Below are positions 1-9,112 of a stretch of 64,000 nt of DNA, one piece after another. How positions within the stretch are numbered: the first letter of the stretch is position 1; each line of letters begins with the position of its first letter. The translations under genes were made by a program, and so were the position numbers. The stretch comes from Gemmatimonadota bacterium (GTDB lineage Bacteria; Gemmatimonadota; Gemmatimonadetes; Gemmatimonadales; GWC2-71-9): the NCBI GenBank assembly GCA_003223395.1, contig QHUZ01000020.1, forward strand, positions 1 to 64,000, written 5' to 3'. The notes under the pieces are model-generated. The model was not told the DNA's origin. It searched no databases and saw only the letters and a program-made list of their open reading frames with translations.

Positions 1-362
1 GGACGAGAAATGACGCATCCCGCGTAATCGAACCGCACCGAGTCCGGGACGCCGTCGTTGTCCGCGTCGGTGACCGGCGTGGGACTCCTTGCCGGAATGC
101 ATTGCGTTGCCGTGCTCGAACCGGCCGGCGCGGACGCATCGACGGGCGCTGTCGCCATGGCGCCGTTCGAGCCATCCATCGTCGCCGTCCCGATCTCCCC
201 GACGATATCCGCAACCACGGTCGTCGCGAGGCTCTCGGCCTGGGCTTGTGACAAGACGGACGTGGCGGGTGCGGTGCCCCCTTCGTTGTTACAGGCGGTA
301 ACGCCCACGACCGCGATGACGGCCGCTCCGAGCGCGAGGAGCGATGAGTGCAAGGTGCGCAT
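1..362 (-). CDS. Partial secreted lipoprotein (runs off left edge), N-terminus MRTLHSSLLALGAAVIAVVGVTACNNEGG, later DADNDGVPDSVRFDYAGC
   Basis: Manual reverse-strand translation from CAT at 360-362; lipobox-like VTAC; open to window edge, so absent from the ORF track. Confidence 0.75.
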   Translation of the reverse strand, partial: MRTLHSSLLALGAAVIAVVGVTACNNEGGTAPATSVLSQAQAESLATTVVADIVGEIGTATMDGSNGAMATAPVDASAPAGSSTATQCIPARSPTPVTDADNDGVPDSVRFDYAGCVISR

Positions 363-513
363 GAATGTATCCTCCGTAGGTCACACGTCAGGTGCGAATC
401 GCTGCGTCTGGGGTTTGGGACGCCTGGGGTCACGGCGTTGTTAAGCCGGCCGCAGCACCAATCCCCTCCATGCGGTGTACGATTTCGAAACCACCTGTCT
501 TCGCGGAGGTGCC

Positions 514-1599
514 ATGTTCCGCGCTCGCCTCGCCTTCGTTCTCATCGTAACCGCTGCAGCCTGCTACGACGCCGCTCGTCTCACCGCACCGCCCGAGGCG
601 GACCGTAGCGCCTCACTCGGCGCGATCGTTCCGGCCGGCGGCTCGATCCAGGCCGCCATCGACGCCGCGGCGCCCGGCGCCGTCATCAGGATCAGCCCGG
701 GCACCTACCACGAAGCCCTCACCATCGCCAAACCCCGGATCACGCTCATCGGACTCGGCAGCGTCGTGATCGAAAACCCCGGCGCCGCCGAGGACGGGAT
801 CACCGTGGGCGATGCGGGCGACGGCTTTGGCCTCGCGAATGTCACGGTGCGGGGCTTCGAAGAAAACGGCGTCCGCCTCGACCACGTGAACGGCTTTGTC
901 CTGTTACACGTCCGGGCCGAGAACGATGGTGAGTACGGCCTGTTTCCGGTGTTCTCGTCGCACGGCGCAATCGTGAACTGCTCCGCGAGCGGGCACAGCG
1001 ACACGGGGATCTACGTCGGCCAGTCGGAGTACGTCTCCATGCTCGGCAACGTCGCATCCGGGAATGTGAACGGGCTCGAGATCGAGAACTCCTCGCATAT
1101 CCTGGCGGCGGGCAACGAGGCGTTCGACAACGTCGCCGGAATCCTGGTCGTGCTGCTGCCGGGACTCGACGTCAAGACGTCCGCCGATGTCCTCGTGGCG
1201 CGGAACCGGGTGCACGACAACAATCACGTCAACTTCGCGACGCCGGGCGAGATCGAGTCGTTCGTGCCGAGCGGCTCGGGGATCCTCGTTGTGGGAACGG
1301 ATCGCACGACGGTGTCGGGCAACGTCGTCACGGGCAATCAGTTCACCGGTATCGCCGTCGGCAGCACGCTGCTGCTGGGCGCGCTCGCAGGGTTGCCGCA
1401 CGAGGCGTTTGCCGACATCGAGCCGAATCCCGATGGCGCGCGCATCGCGGGCAATACGGTCACCGGCAACGGCGGCGCGTCGCCGATTCCGTTCCTGCCG
1501 GCGGTGGACTTGCTGTGGGATGGATCGGGGGTCGGGAATTGCTGGCAGCGGAATCGGTTCGCGACGAGCGTACCCGATCCGTTGCCCGCGTGCCGTTGA
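514..1599 (+). CDS. Secreted right-handed parallel beta-helix (PbH1/NosD-like) lipoprotein
   Basis: ORF 475..1599; ATG 514 preceded by ggaggt; SIQAAIDAAAPGAVIRISPGTYHEALTI plus repeated GN.V/N.. turns. Confidence 0.85.
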   Translation: MFRARLAFVLIVTAAACYDAARLTAPPEADRSASLGAIVPAGGSIQAAIDAAAPGAVIRISPGTYHEALTIAKPRITLIGLGSVVIENPGAAEDGITVGDAGDGFGLANVTVRGFEENGVRLDHVNGFVLLHVRAENDGEYGLFPVFSSHGAIVNCSASGHSDTGIYVGQSEYVSMLGNVASGNVNGLEIENSSHILAAGNEAFDNVAGILVVLLPGLDVKTSADVLVARNRVHDNNHVNFATPGEIESFVPSGSGILVVGTDRTTVSGNVVTGNQFTGIAVGSTLLLGALAGLPHEAFADIEPNPDGARIAGNTVTGNGGASPIPFLPAVDLLWDGSGVGNCWQRNRFATSVPDPLPACR

Positions 1600-1629
1600 T
1601 CCGCGCCTCAGGGCCGGCTCGGCACTTCG

Positions 1630-2838
1630 CTACGACCTGGCCTTGATCTCCCGCGCCAGCAACTTCCCACTGGCGTCGACGATGGCCTTCACCTCCACCG
1701 TCTCCCCGGTGTGCAGGTCGGCGAGTGTGATAGGCGACTCGACTGACCCCTCCCGCTCGATCTCCGTACTGGCGTCGACCATGACCACGCGGCCGCTCAC
1801 CGTGATGTTGTCCGTGCCGATCGCATCGATCGTCCCGGTGAACTCGGCCTCGATTTCTTCATCTTCCTCGCGCTCGAACATGACCTCGGTCGCGCGGATG
1901 ACCGGAGCCTCGCCACTGCCCGACACCAGGACGCCTTCCCCCTCGGCGTCGATGTCCGGCGCCGGGGTCGCGGCACAGGCCGTCTTCACGTCGGCCAGGC
2001 TCAGATGTCCATCATCGTGTTCGTCCTCGCCTTCGATCTGCGTGTGCTCATCGACCATCACCTGAGCGCCACTCTTCAAGAAGAAGGAGGAGGCGTCGAT
2101 CGCCTTCGCGCAGTCCACCAGGCCTTCGAACTCCGCCTTCACGATGCCGGGATTCATGGCCTTCAGCTCGGTCTCGCTCGCAATCCCGACGGTTACGCCG
2201 AGCACCTTGAGGCAGCCGACGGGAGCGACGCCAAGCTTCGTCATCGTGCAGTCGCCGTTGCCGGTGGTGACGAGGTTTGCCTGGGTGACATTGATCTTGA
2301 GCTTTGGGTGCTCGACGTCGGGCTTGAGCTTGAGCTTGCTCGCGGGGAACGCGTCGGCCGGCCCGAGCGCGAGCGGACTCATTGTCGCGCGCTCGGCTCT
2401 GACGCCGAGGTTGACCGCCGGAGTCTGGCCTAGCGCCGCCTGGACGCGAGCGACGAATTGCTGGAACGTGAGGCTCATGTCGTCGCCGGTCTCGAACATG
2501 GTGCCGCTCGTGAACGTCACCCGAAAACCGGGAGCGAGGGTGAGCGTCCCATTGTCACCCGCGACGGTGAGCGCCGTGATCTCGCCGCGCACGGTTTCGT
2601 GGTCGTCGACTTCTTCGCGATCCTCGACGTTGACTTCACGCGCCACGAAGCCGGTCGGCGGGAGCTCGATCTCCGCTCGCGCTGCTCCGGTCGCGGGAAG
2701 GCCCTGCAGCTTGGTTTGCAAGTCGGGGAATGTGATTTGACGCGAGAACTGGGGGGGGGTGGCGCTCGGACCGCTGCCATCGCTGCACGCGGCCACTCCA
2801 ATGGCGACGAACGCCACCAGACCGTAAAAATTGCGCAT
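1630..2838 (-). CDS. DUF5666-type lipoprotein
   Basis: MRNFYGLVAFVAIGVAACSDG signal/lipobox; FTGTIDAIGTDNITVSGRVVMVDASTEI repeats typical of DUF5666. Confidence 0.75.
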   Translation of the reverse strand: MRNFYGLVAFVAIGVAACSDGSGPSATPPQFSRQITFPDLQTKLQGLPATGAARAEIELPPTGFVAREVNVEDREEVDDHETVRGEITALTVAGDNGTLTLAPGFRVTFTSGTMFETGDDMSLTFQQFVARVQAALGQTPAVNLGVRAERATMSPLALGPADAFPASKLKLKPDVEHPKLKINVTQANLVTTGNGDCTMTKLGVAPVGCLKVLGVTVGIASETELKAMNPGIVKAEFEGLVDCAKAIDASSFFLKSGAQVMVDEHTQIEGEDEHDDGHLSLADVKTACAATPAPDIDAEGEGVLVSGSGEAPVIRATEVMFEREEDEEIEAEFTGTIDAIGTDNITVSGRVVMVDASTEIEREGSVESPITLADLHTGETVEVKAIVDASGKLLAREIKARS

Positions 2839-2961
2839 GAGCTGGTCTCCTTTGCGTGTCGAAATGCGACCCTCGTTGAGTTGGGTAAGCACGTCAGTGA
2901 GACCCGCATAGCACGTGCCTGGGTGAAGTCTCGTCGATCACGGAAGTTTGGGTCACATGAC

Positions 2962-2989
2962 AAAGGCCGCGGATTTCTCCGCGGCCTTT
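2962..2989. terminator. 12-bp stem hairpin AAAGGCCGCGGA-TTTC-TCCGCGGCCTTT
   Basis: Perfect inverted repeat with 4-nt loop, A/T flanks on both sides; intergenic. Confidence 0.6.
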
Positions 2990-3011
2990 ACGATAGCTGG
3001 GCTGGTTGAGG

Positions 3012-3039
3012 GTAGGGGCGCAGCATGCTGCGCCCCTAC
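3012..3039. repeat. 28-bp perfect palindrome GTAGGGGCGCAGCATGCTGCGCCCCTAC (copy 1)
   Basis: Self-reverse-complementary; identical copy at 47741-47768. Confidence 0.95.
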
Positions 3040-3042
3040 ATT

Positions 3043-5004
3043 TCACTGCGCTCCGGTCGCCGGGTTCGACAACTCCGTCACCACTGCGGCGAGCTTCTGT
3101 ACCTTCGCCGCATCACTGGAGCCCGTCGCGTCCTGCCCCAGCGCGGTGGCCAGCAGCGTCAGCGCGTCGCGCCGCGCCTGGCCCTGACTCTTTTCGGCCC
3201 GCGACAGCTCCTGCCGCACCGCCTTCACCCGCTCGGCCGAGAGGCCGTTCGCGCGCTCGAGCTGATCGACGTACGCGCGCGCGACGACAAACGTCGCCGG
3301 CCACGTCATCTTGGGCTGATCCTGCGCGTTGAAGTAATCGAGGTGCACGAGCTTGGCGGCCGCGATCTCGTTGGCCGAGATCAGACCGCTCGGCGTGAGC
3401 TCCAGCACGTCGAGCCCGCGCCCGATCTCGGAGCTGTAGATGTGGCCGTTGTACCAGTACGCGGACCACGTCCCCGCGTTGCCCATCTGGGTCCCGTCGA
3501 TCGGGCCGCGATCGAAGAACGCGATCTCCTTGGGATGCGCCGGATCGGTCCAGTCGAAGATCGAGATCCCGCCCTGATACCACGACTGCACCATGATGTC
3601 GCGCCCGGGAATCGGAATCAGGGACCCATTGTGCGCGACGCAGTTCTCGTTCGCCGTTTGCGGCGCGAGCATCTTGTAATAGCTCTGGAACTGCATCTGG
3701 CCGTTCTCGAGCGTGAACAGCGCGTCCGCGCCCCAGTGCGGGTTGTCGTAGTCGCGGCACTTGGGCTGCCCGCCGCCGCCCCACTCGTCCGTGAACAAGA
3801 TTTGGGTGCCGGCGTTGTTGAACGTCGCGGAGTGCCAGTACGAGAAGTTCGAGTCGGACACCGCCCCGATGCGCCGCGGGTTTGCGGGGTCGCGGATGTC
3901 GAGCAGCAGCCCGTAGCCGCCGCAGGCGCCGCCTGCCAGTCCGATCGAGGGATAGACTGTGATGTCGTGGCACTGGTTCGGGCCGGTGCGCCGCCGCTGG
4001 TTCACCTGGAACAACCGGTCGAGGATACCCTGAAGGTTGTCGCGGAGCACCTGGCTGTCGGCCGCCGTCGCCGCGCCCGTGCCCCCCCGTGCCTTGACGA
4101 TGCTGTCGAGCATCGGCGTCACGAACCGGTTGCTGACGACCCGCTCCTGGCCGAACAGCCGGGCGACGTACCCACCGTGTGCCCGCGCCGAATCCACCAC
4201 GCGCTTGGCTTCGTCGATATCCTGCTGCATCTCGCCATGCTGCGGCGGCGGCGCGAGCGAATCGAAGATGCGCGGTGAGCTCACGATGGCGGCGGTCTGC
4301 GGCGCGGCGAGCGGCACCTTGATGACTTCGATGCGGAACAGCGAGCTGTTCGGGTTCGAATCGGGCGACTGCCGCACGCAGCCCGGCAGCTCCGTCGGCG
4401 ACCGGACCGGCGCCGAGCCGGAGACGTAGACGTAGACGTTGCTCGAGTCGTTGGGATCGATCACGACGGTGTGAGTGTGCGAGCCGCGGCACGTCTGCAC
4501 GTTCGCCAAGTACGTCGGATTGCTGATATCCGAGATGTCGAAGATGCGGATGCCGCGCAGCCGGTCATGCGACACCGAGTCGTGCACCCCGGCGCCGCTG
4601 CAGTCGAGCCGCCCGCCGGTGCCCTCACCAGAGACGAACAGCAGGTTCCTGAACACCGACACGTCGCTCTGCGACGCGGGGCAGTAGTACAACTTCTTGA
4701 GCGTCGGATGCGCGGGGTTCGAGATGTCCCAGACCTGGTAGCCGTCGTAGTTGCCCTGGATCGCGTAGTTCTTATAGAACGCGAGATCGGAATTGGTCGA
4801 GCTATCGAACGGGGACGGCGACGGGTTGTTCGAAACGAGCCGCATGTTCCACTGTGCCTGGCCGGCGTCGTAGCGCCCGGCCTTCAGGCCCACGCGCGGG
4901 TCGGGCGACGGTGCGACGGTCGAATTATAAACGCCACCCGAGGAGGCGCAGGCGGTGAGGGACGCGACGGCGACAGCATGGACCAACGCATGAAACGATT
5001 TCAT
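3043..5004 (-). CDS. LVIVD-repeat beta-propeller secreted protein
   Basis: YQVWDISNPAHPTLKKLYYC, RGIRIFDISDISNPTYLANVQTC repeats; lipoprotein signal LTACASS. Confidence 0.8.
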   Translation of the reverse strand: MKSFHALVHAVAVASLTACASSGGVYNSTVAPSPDPRVGLKAGRYDAGQAQWNMRLVSNNPSPSPFDSSTNSDLAFYKNYAIQGNYDGYQVWDISNPAHPTLKKLYYCPASQSDVSVFRNLLFVSGEGTGGRLDCSGAGVHDSVSHDRLRGIRIFDISDISNPTYLANVQTCRGSHTHTVVIDPNDSSNVYVYVSGSAPVRSPTELPGCVRQSPDSNPNSSLFRIEVIKVPLAAPQTAAIVSSPRIFDSLAPPPQHGEMQQDIDEAKRVVDSARAHGGYVARLFGQERVVSNRFVTPMLDSIVKARGGTGAATAADSQVLRDNLQGILDRLFQVNQRRRTGPNQCHDITVYPSIGLAGGACGGYGLLLDIRDPANPRRIGAVSDSNFSYWHSATFNNAGTQILFTDEWGGGGQPKCRDYDNPHWGADALFTLENGQMQFQSYYKMLAPQTANENCVAHNGSLIPIPGRDIMVQSWYQGGISIFDWTDPAHPKEIAFFDRGPIDGTQMGNAGTWSAYWYNGHIYSSEIGRGLDVLELTPSGLISANEIAAAKLVHLDYFNAQDQPKMTWPATFVVARAYVDQLERANGLSAERVKAVRQELSRAEKSQGQARRDALTLLATALGQDATGSSDAAKVQKLAAVVTELSNPATGAQ

Positions 5005-5012
5005 TGCCAATC

Positions 5013-5630
5013 CTATTTGGGTGTGGTTGGGGCGAAGATGTCGGCGACGAGCATCCGCTGCATCCGCTCGATTTCGCTCGTCTGATCGGCGTAGACGCTG
5101 CTGGCCATCTTGTAGACCGGCTCCTCTTCACCGTCGCCCGCTGCAAACAGTTGATTCACCATCGTGATCGCGCCCTGGTGATGCTGGATCATCAACCGCA
5201 GGAACAACGCATCGAAGTCCGGCCCGCGCGCCCGGTCGAGTTGGGCCAACTGGTCGGCGGACAGCATCCCCGGCATCATGTGCGTCGCATCCATCTCCGA
5301 CATCATCATGTGCGCGGGGTCGGGGCGCGGCACGGCTTCGCGGCGGGTGGCGAGCCAGCGCGACAGCAGGGCGATCTCGTCCGTCTGAGCGGCCACGATG
5401 CGCTCGCACAGCGTGCGCACGGACGGCTCGGCGTCGTGCGATGCCGCCCACCCCGCGATCAGGATCGCCTGCGCGTGATGGTAGATCATGCCCGACATGA
5501 AGTGCACGTCTGCGGGCGTGTAGCCACGGCGAGCGCTGTCGCCGACGGGAGGGGGGAACGCCTGAGCGCGAGCGGAGGAGACAGCGGCGGCGCAAGCCGC
5601 CGCGAGCAGCCATGGGATAAGGCGCCTCAT
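5013..5630 (-). CDS. DUF305 domain-containing secreted protein
   Basis: HFMSGMIYHHAQAI and RLMIQHHQGAITMV motifs; signal peptide. Confidence 0.88.
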   Translation of the reverse strand: MRRLIPWLLAAACAAAVSSARAQAFPPPVGDSARRGYTPADVHFMSGMIYHHAQAILIAGWAASHDAEPSVRTLCERIVAAQTDEIALLSRWLATRREAVPRPDPAHMMMSEMDATHMMPGMLSADQLAQLDRARGPDFDALFLRLMIQHHQGAITMVNQLFAAGDGEEEPVYKMASSVYADQTSEIERMQRMLVADIFAPTTPK

Positions 5631-5734
5631 GCTCCCGGATTCTACCACGTCCGCTGCCTACTGCAACGTCAGCATTTTGTAGCCCTCAACTCGCGCAGTT
5701 GCAGAAAGCACCGTAGTCTAAAGCAGGAGGCCCA

Positions 5735-6208
5735 ATGAGAATCGTCATTGCTATGGCACTGAGCCTCATGGTGATGGTGCTGTGCGCGTCCACGTTGCAA
5801 GCGCAGCGTTCCGCACGCCGGCCGGCTACCGCGGCGACAGCCGGCACGAAGCGTCCGTCGAGCAAAGCGCCGAGTGATTCGGAGCTGGCCTCGCTGAAGC
5901 CGGACGAAGGTCAGGTGTTTATGGAATCCGTGGTCGACGAGCGTCCCGAAGTCCTGTCGGGTCCGGCGCTCAGCTATCCTGATCTGTTGCGCCAGGCGGG
6001 AGTGCAAGGTCGCGTGCTCGTGCAGGCGATCATCGACACGAGCGGACGCACCGAGCCTCGGTCGGTAAGGATCATCCAGAGTCCCAATCCAGGATTCGAT
6101 GAGCCTGCCCGCGATTACGTCCTGGGTGCAATGTTTCGTCCTGCGCGAATCCACGGCCGGGCGGTGCGCGTGCTCGTAAACCTTCCGATCGACTACAAGA
6201 TCAGGTAA
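5735..6208 (+). CDS. Secreted TonB C-terminal domain protein
   Basis: YPDLLRQAGVQGRVLVQAIIDTSGRTEPRSVRIIQSPNPGFDEPARDYVLGAMFRPARIHG; signal peptide. Confidence 0.8.
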   Translation: MRIVIAMALSLMVMVLCASTLQAQRSARRPATAATAGTKRPSSKAPSDSELASLKPDEGQVFMESVVDERPEVLSGPALSYPDLLRQAGVQGRVLVQAIIDTSGRTEPRSVRIIQSPNPGFDEPARDYVLGAMFRPARIHGRAVRVLVNLPIDYKIR

Positions 6209-6218
6209 GAGAGCCTCG

Positions 6219-6689
6219 ATGAAATCGCTGATGACAACGGGTGTTTTGAGCGCCGCGCTCGTGCTGATGGCCCCTGCGTGTCGCCGCGCCGAGGTGGCCG
6301 ACTCCTCCGCGGATCGCGACGCGGTGAACGCCGCGCTCGAGCGCTATCGCCAGGCGTGGCTCCAGGGCGATACGGCGATTGCGTTGCGCGAGCTGTCCGG
6401 CGACGTGCGGTTCCTCTTCCCGGGCACGCCCGATCTGGACAGTGCAGCCGTGCACGCGCTGGTCATCGACGAGATGGCGAAATACCGCATTCCCTCGCTC
6501 ACGTTGAAACGCGCCGAGTTCTTCGTCGCCGGCGATCATGCGGTGGACGTCGGGACGTACGACGAGATTCAAGCGCCGAAGACCGGCGCGCCGATCCACG
6601 GCACCGGCCGCTACATGACGATCTGGCGCCGGGAGCCCGGCGGCTGGCGGATTTGGCGCTTCATGATCAACGAGCTGCCCAAAACTTGA
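6219..6689 (+). CDS. NTF2-like / DUF4440 family protein
   Basis: AVNAALERYRQAWLQGD...; GTGRYMTIWRREPGGWRIWRFMIN C-terminus. Confidence 0.75.
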   Translation: MKSLMTTGVLSAALVLMAPACRRAEVADSSADRDAVNAALERYRQAWLQGDTAIALRELSGDVRFLFPGTPDLDSAAVHALVIDEMAKYRIPSLTLKRAEFFVAGDHAVDVGTYDEIQAPKTGAPIHGTGRYMTIWRREPGGWRIWRFMINELPKT

Positions 6690-6693
6690 GAAC

Positions 6694-7362
6694 ATGACCA
6701 CCGTCCGCCTCGCGCTCCTTGTAGCCCTCGTCACGCCGTCCGCACTGTTCGGCCAGCGCAAGAGCTGCGGCGAAACGAAGTATCCCAAGAATCTTCCCGC
6801 GCCGCGTGAGATCATCGATTCCGCCGACGCCATCGCCAAGCTCAAGCTGTCTGGCCGGCTGGCGGCCAACATGCTCTTCAATCTCACGTACGCGGAAGGA
6901 GACTCGCTGCCGCTTGTTCGAGCGCTGGAGGGCGCCGATCCGCAGGCCGCGTTGCTCCTGTTTCGCGTCGTGCGGCCGCATAAGCCGTCCGGCATCTGGG
7001 CATTGCGGGTGCGCGTCGTAGGTGGTGACACGCCCGCGCTCACGCTCGAGCGATCGATCTATTGTCCCCCCGAGCCAGGGCCGGGGCTGCACCCCGAAGG
7101 CATTCCCGTGCGGGTCACGGTCGAGGCGCGCCCGGGTGACCGCCCGCCGCCAGCCAGTGGGCGCGTCAGGATCGACTTCGAGGTGCTGGTCGCCGCGGAC
7201 GGCACGCCGCTCCGCGTCCGAATGCTCCAGTCATCTGGCTTGAGCGACTTGGACGAGCAGATGATCCGCGAGTGGCAACAGCGGCAGTTCCAGCCCGCGC
7301 TGCTCGACGGTGCACCGATTCAAGGGTTGTATCGGACCGACGGGCTGACGCCCAGGCTGTAA
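6694..7362 (+). CDS. Secreted protein with TonB_C-like C-terminal domain
   Basis: GRVRIDFEVLVAADGTPLRVRMLQSSGLSDLDEQMIREWQQRQFQPALLDGAPI. Confidence 0.6.
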   Translation: MTTVRLALLVALVTPSALFGQRKSCGETKYPKNLPAPREIIDSADAIAKLKLSGRLAANMLFNLTYAEGDSLPLVRALEGADPQAALLLFRVVRPHKPSGIWALRVRVVGGDTPALTLERSIYCPPEPGPGLHPEGIPVRVTVEARPGDRPPPASGRVRIDFEVLVAADGTPLRVRMLQSSGLSDLDEQMIREWQQRQFQPALLDGAPIQGLYRTDGLTPRL

Positions 7363-7461
7363 CCAGCTCTCCTAGTTGCATTTTTTAACGCTTTTACGAT
7401 GTTGTACCGCTGAAACGCGCCCCTCCGTCTTTTTCCGCGCACCCCACTCGCTGGAGGTTGC

Positions 7462-8313
7462 ATGGCCGCGCGCTCGCTGATTTGTCGTCTCGCCGTCTGC
7501 CTCACCCTGCTGCCCGCGGCCGCCGCGGCGCAACTCGAGAAGATCCCGTGGGCCAAGGGCCCGACCAAGGGTCAGCTCGGCTCCGAGGCTTCGATCAACG
7601 TTCCCGTCAACTGTCTCTTCACCGGTGTGAACGGCGTCAGGGCGTTTATGGAGGCGACCCAAAACAACGCGTCCGGCAAAGAGCGCGGGGTCGTGCTCTG
7701 CCCCGGGAACGCGACCAGCGAGACCTGGTTCGTGCTCTTTTCCTATGATGAGAGCGGCTACGTGCGCGACGACGAGGGCTCGCACCTCGACGCCGACGCG
7801 ATCCTCGCATCGGTGCGCAGCGGCACGGAAGGGGGGAACCGTGAGCGCAAGCGGCGGGGCTGGGCGACGCTGACGGTGGAAGGGTGGGCCACGAAGCCGT
7901 TCTACGATCGCGCGACGAATAATCTGACCTGGGCGATCACCGCCCACGACAATGAAGGCGGCCGTACCGTCAACCACTCGGTGCGCCTCCTCGGCCGCGG
8001 CGGCGTGATGCACGCCGATCTCGTGACGACGCCCGACGCCCTCATCGCGCTCGTGCCCACGTTCAACGGCATGATCGGCGGCTTCAGCTACTCGCCGGGA
8101 AACAAATACGCCGAGTGGCGCAGCGGCGACAAAGTCGCCGCGTACGGCCTCACGGCGCTCGTGGCGGGCGGCGCCGGCGTCGCGCTCGTGAAGTCGGGCC
8201 TCCTGGTGAAGTTCTGGAAGCTGATCGTGATCGGGTTTGCGGCGCTGGTCGGCGCGCTGAAGCGGCTGTGGTCCCGCATCACCGGTAAAAGGAACGAGAT
8301 GCAGCCGCAGTGA
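7462..8313 (+). CDS. DUF2167 domain-containing membrane protein
   Basis: LGSEASINVPVNCLF, WFVLFSYDESGYVRDDEGSHLDADAIL, RLLGRRGVM-like, GNKYAEWRSGDKVAAYGLTALVAGGAG. Confidence 0.85.
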   Translation: MAARSLICRLAVCLTLLPAAAAAQLEKIPWAKGPTKGQLGSEASINVPVNCLFTGVNGVRAFMEATQNNASGKERGVVLCPGNATSETWFVLFSYDESGYVRDDEGSHLDADAILASVRSGTEGGNRERKRRGWATLTVEGWATKPFYDRATNNLTWAITAHDNEGGRTVNHSVRLLGRGGVMHADLVTTPDALIALVPTFNGMIGGFSYSPGNKYAEWRSGDKVAAYGLTALVAGGAGVALVKSGLLVKFWKLIVIGFAALVGALKRLWSRITGKRNEMQPQ

Positions 8314-9101
8314 CGATTGTTTTTCTCGCGCTGCTCACGCTGATCGAAGGTGTGCGGCGCGTGCCGCGCGGGTCCGTAGTGCTGCACCGCGTGTTGTTCG
8401 GGCAATGGACGGTCGAGCCGCCGGAAACAGGGGATCGAGTGCGACTCCTGTCGTGGTGGTCGCCGCTGGCGAGTGCCATCGTGCTCGCGCCGCGCGAGAA
8501 GTACCGGCGCACCGACGCTGACACAGTCCGCGCGCAGGTCGAGGGCCGCGATCTGTACACTGCGCTCTTCGACCTGCGCGTGCTTGGTATCGTGGAGCTG
8601 CTCGTGCTGGTGGTGGGCGTCTGGTTCGCGCTGCAGCGGTTTGGGACGCTCGGCTTCTTTGTCGCCGTCGGCGCAGTGTTGCTCCTCTGTGTGGTGATCT
8701 TTACCGCGCTCGCCTTCAGCGCGCACGGTCTCGGCAAACCGTGGCGCACCGCGCTGCGCTGGGCGTTCTCTTATCTGTCGCCGTTTGCCGCACCCCGCGC
8801 CGCCGATGCACTGCTCGAGGAGACGCTGCGCGACGTGCCGCCCGCGGTTGCGAGTGCCGCGCTGCTACCGGCGGACGAGTTTCAGCGCTGGGTTCGTCCG
8901 CTCGTGTACGACGCAACGAACGGTAGAGAAGTCGATCGTCGGCTGCTCGAAGGGCTCAACCTGAAACAGTTGAGCGCATCGCTCGCGTCGCACAATGGAG
9001 CGGGGCTGTGGTGCCCCCGTTGCGGTGCGACCTTCGTGCAGGGAGAATCCTGCTCCGAATGCGATATTCACCTCGTCCCTGCGGGAACCCCGTCCGCGTA
9101 A
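8310..9101 (+). CDS. Membrane protein with C-terminal CxxC...CxxC zinc-ribbon-like tail
   Basis: Hydrophobic segments; CPRCGATFVQGESCSECD; 4-bp overlap with DUF2167 gene. Confidence 0.7.
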   Translation: MTIVFLALLTLIEGVRRVPRGSVVLHRVLFGQWTVEPPETGDRVRLLSWWSPLASAIVLAPREKYRRTDADTVRAQVEGRDLYTALFDLRVLGIVELLVLVVGVWFALQRFGTLGFFVAVGAVLLLCVVIFTALAFSAHGLGKPWRTALRWAFSYLSPFAAPRAADALLEETLRDVPPAVASAALLPADEFQRWVRPLVYDATNGREVDRRLLEGLNLKQLSASLASHNGAGLWCPRCGATFVQGESCSECDIHLVPAGTPSA

Positions 9102-9112
9102 CGGAGACCGTC

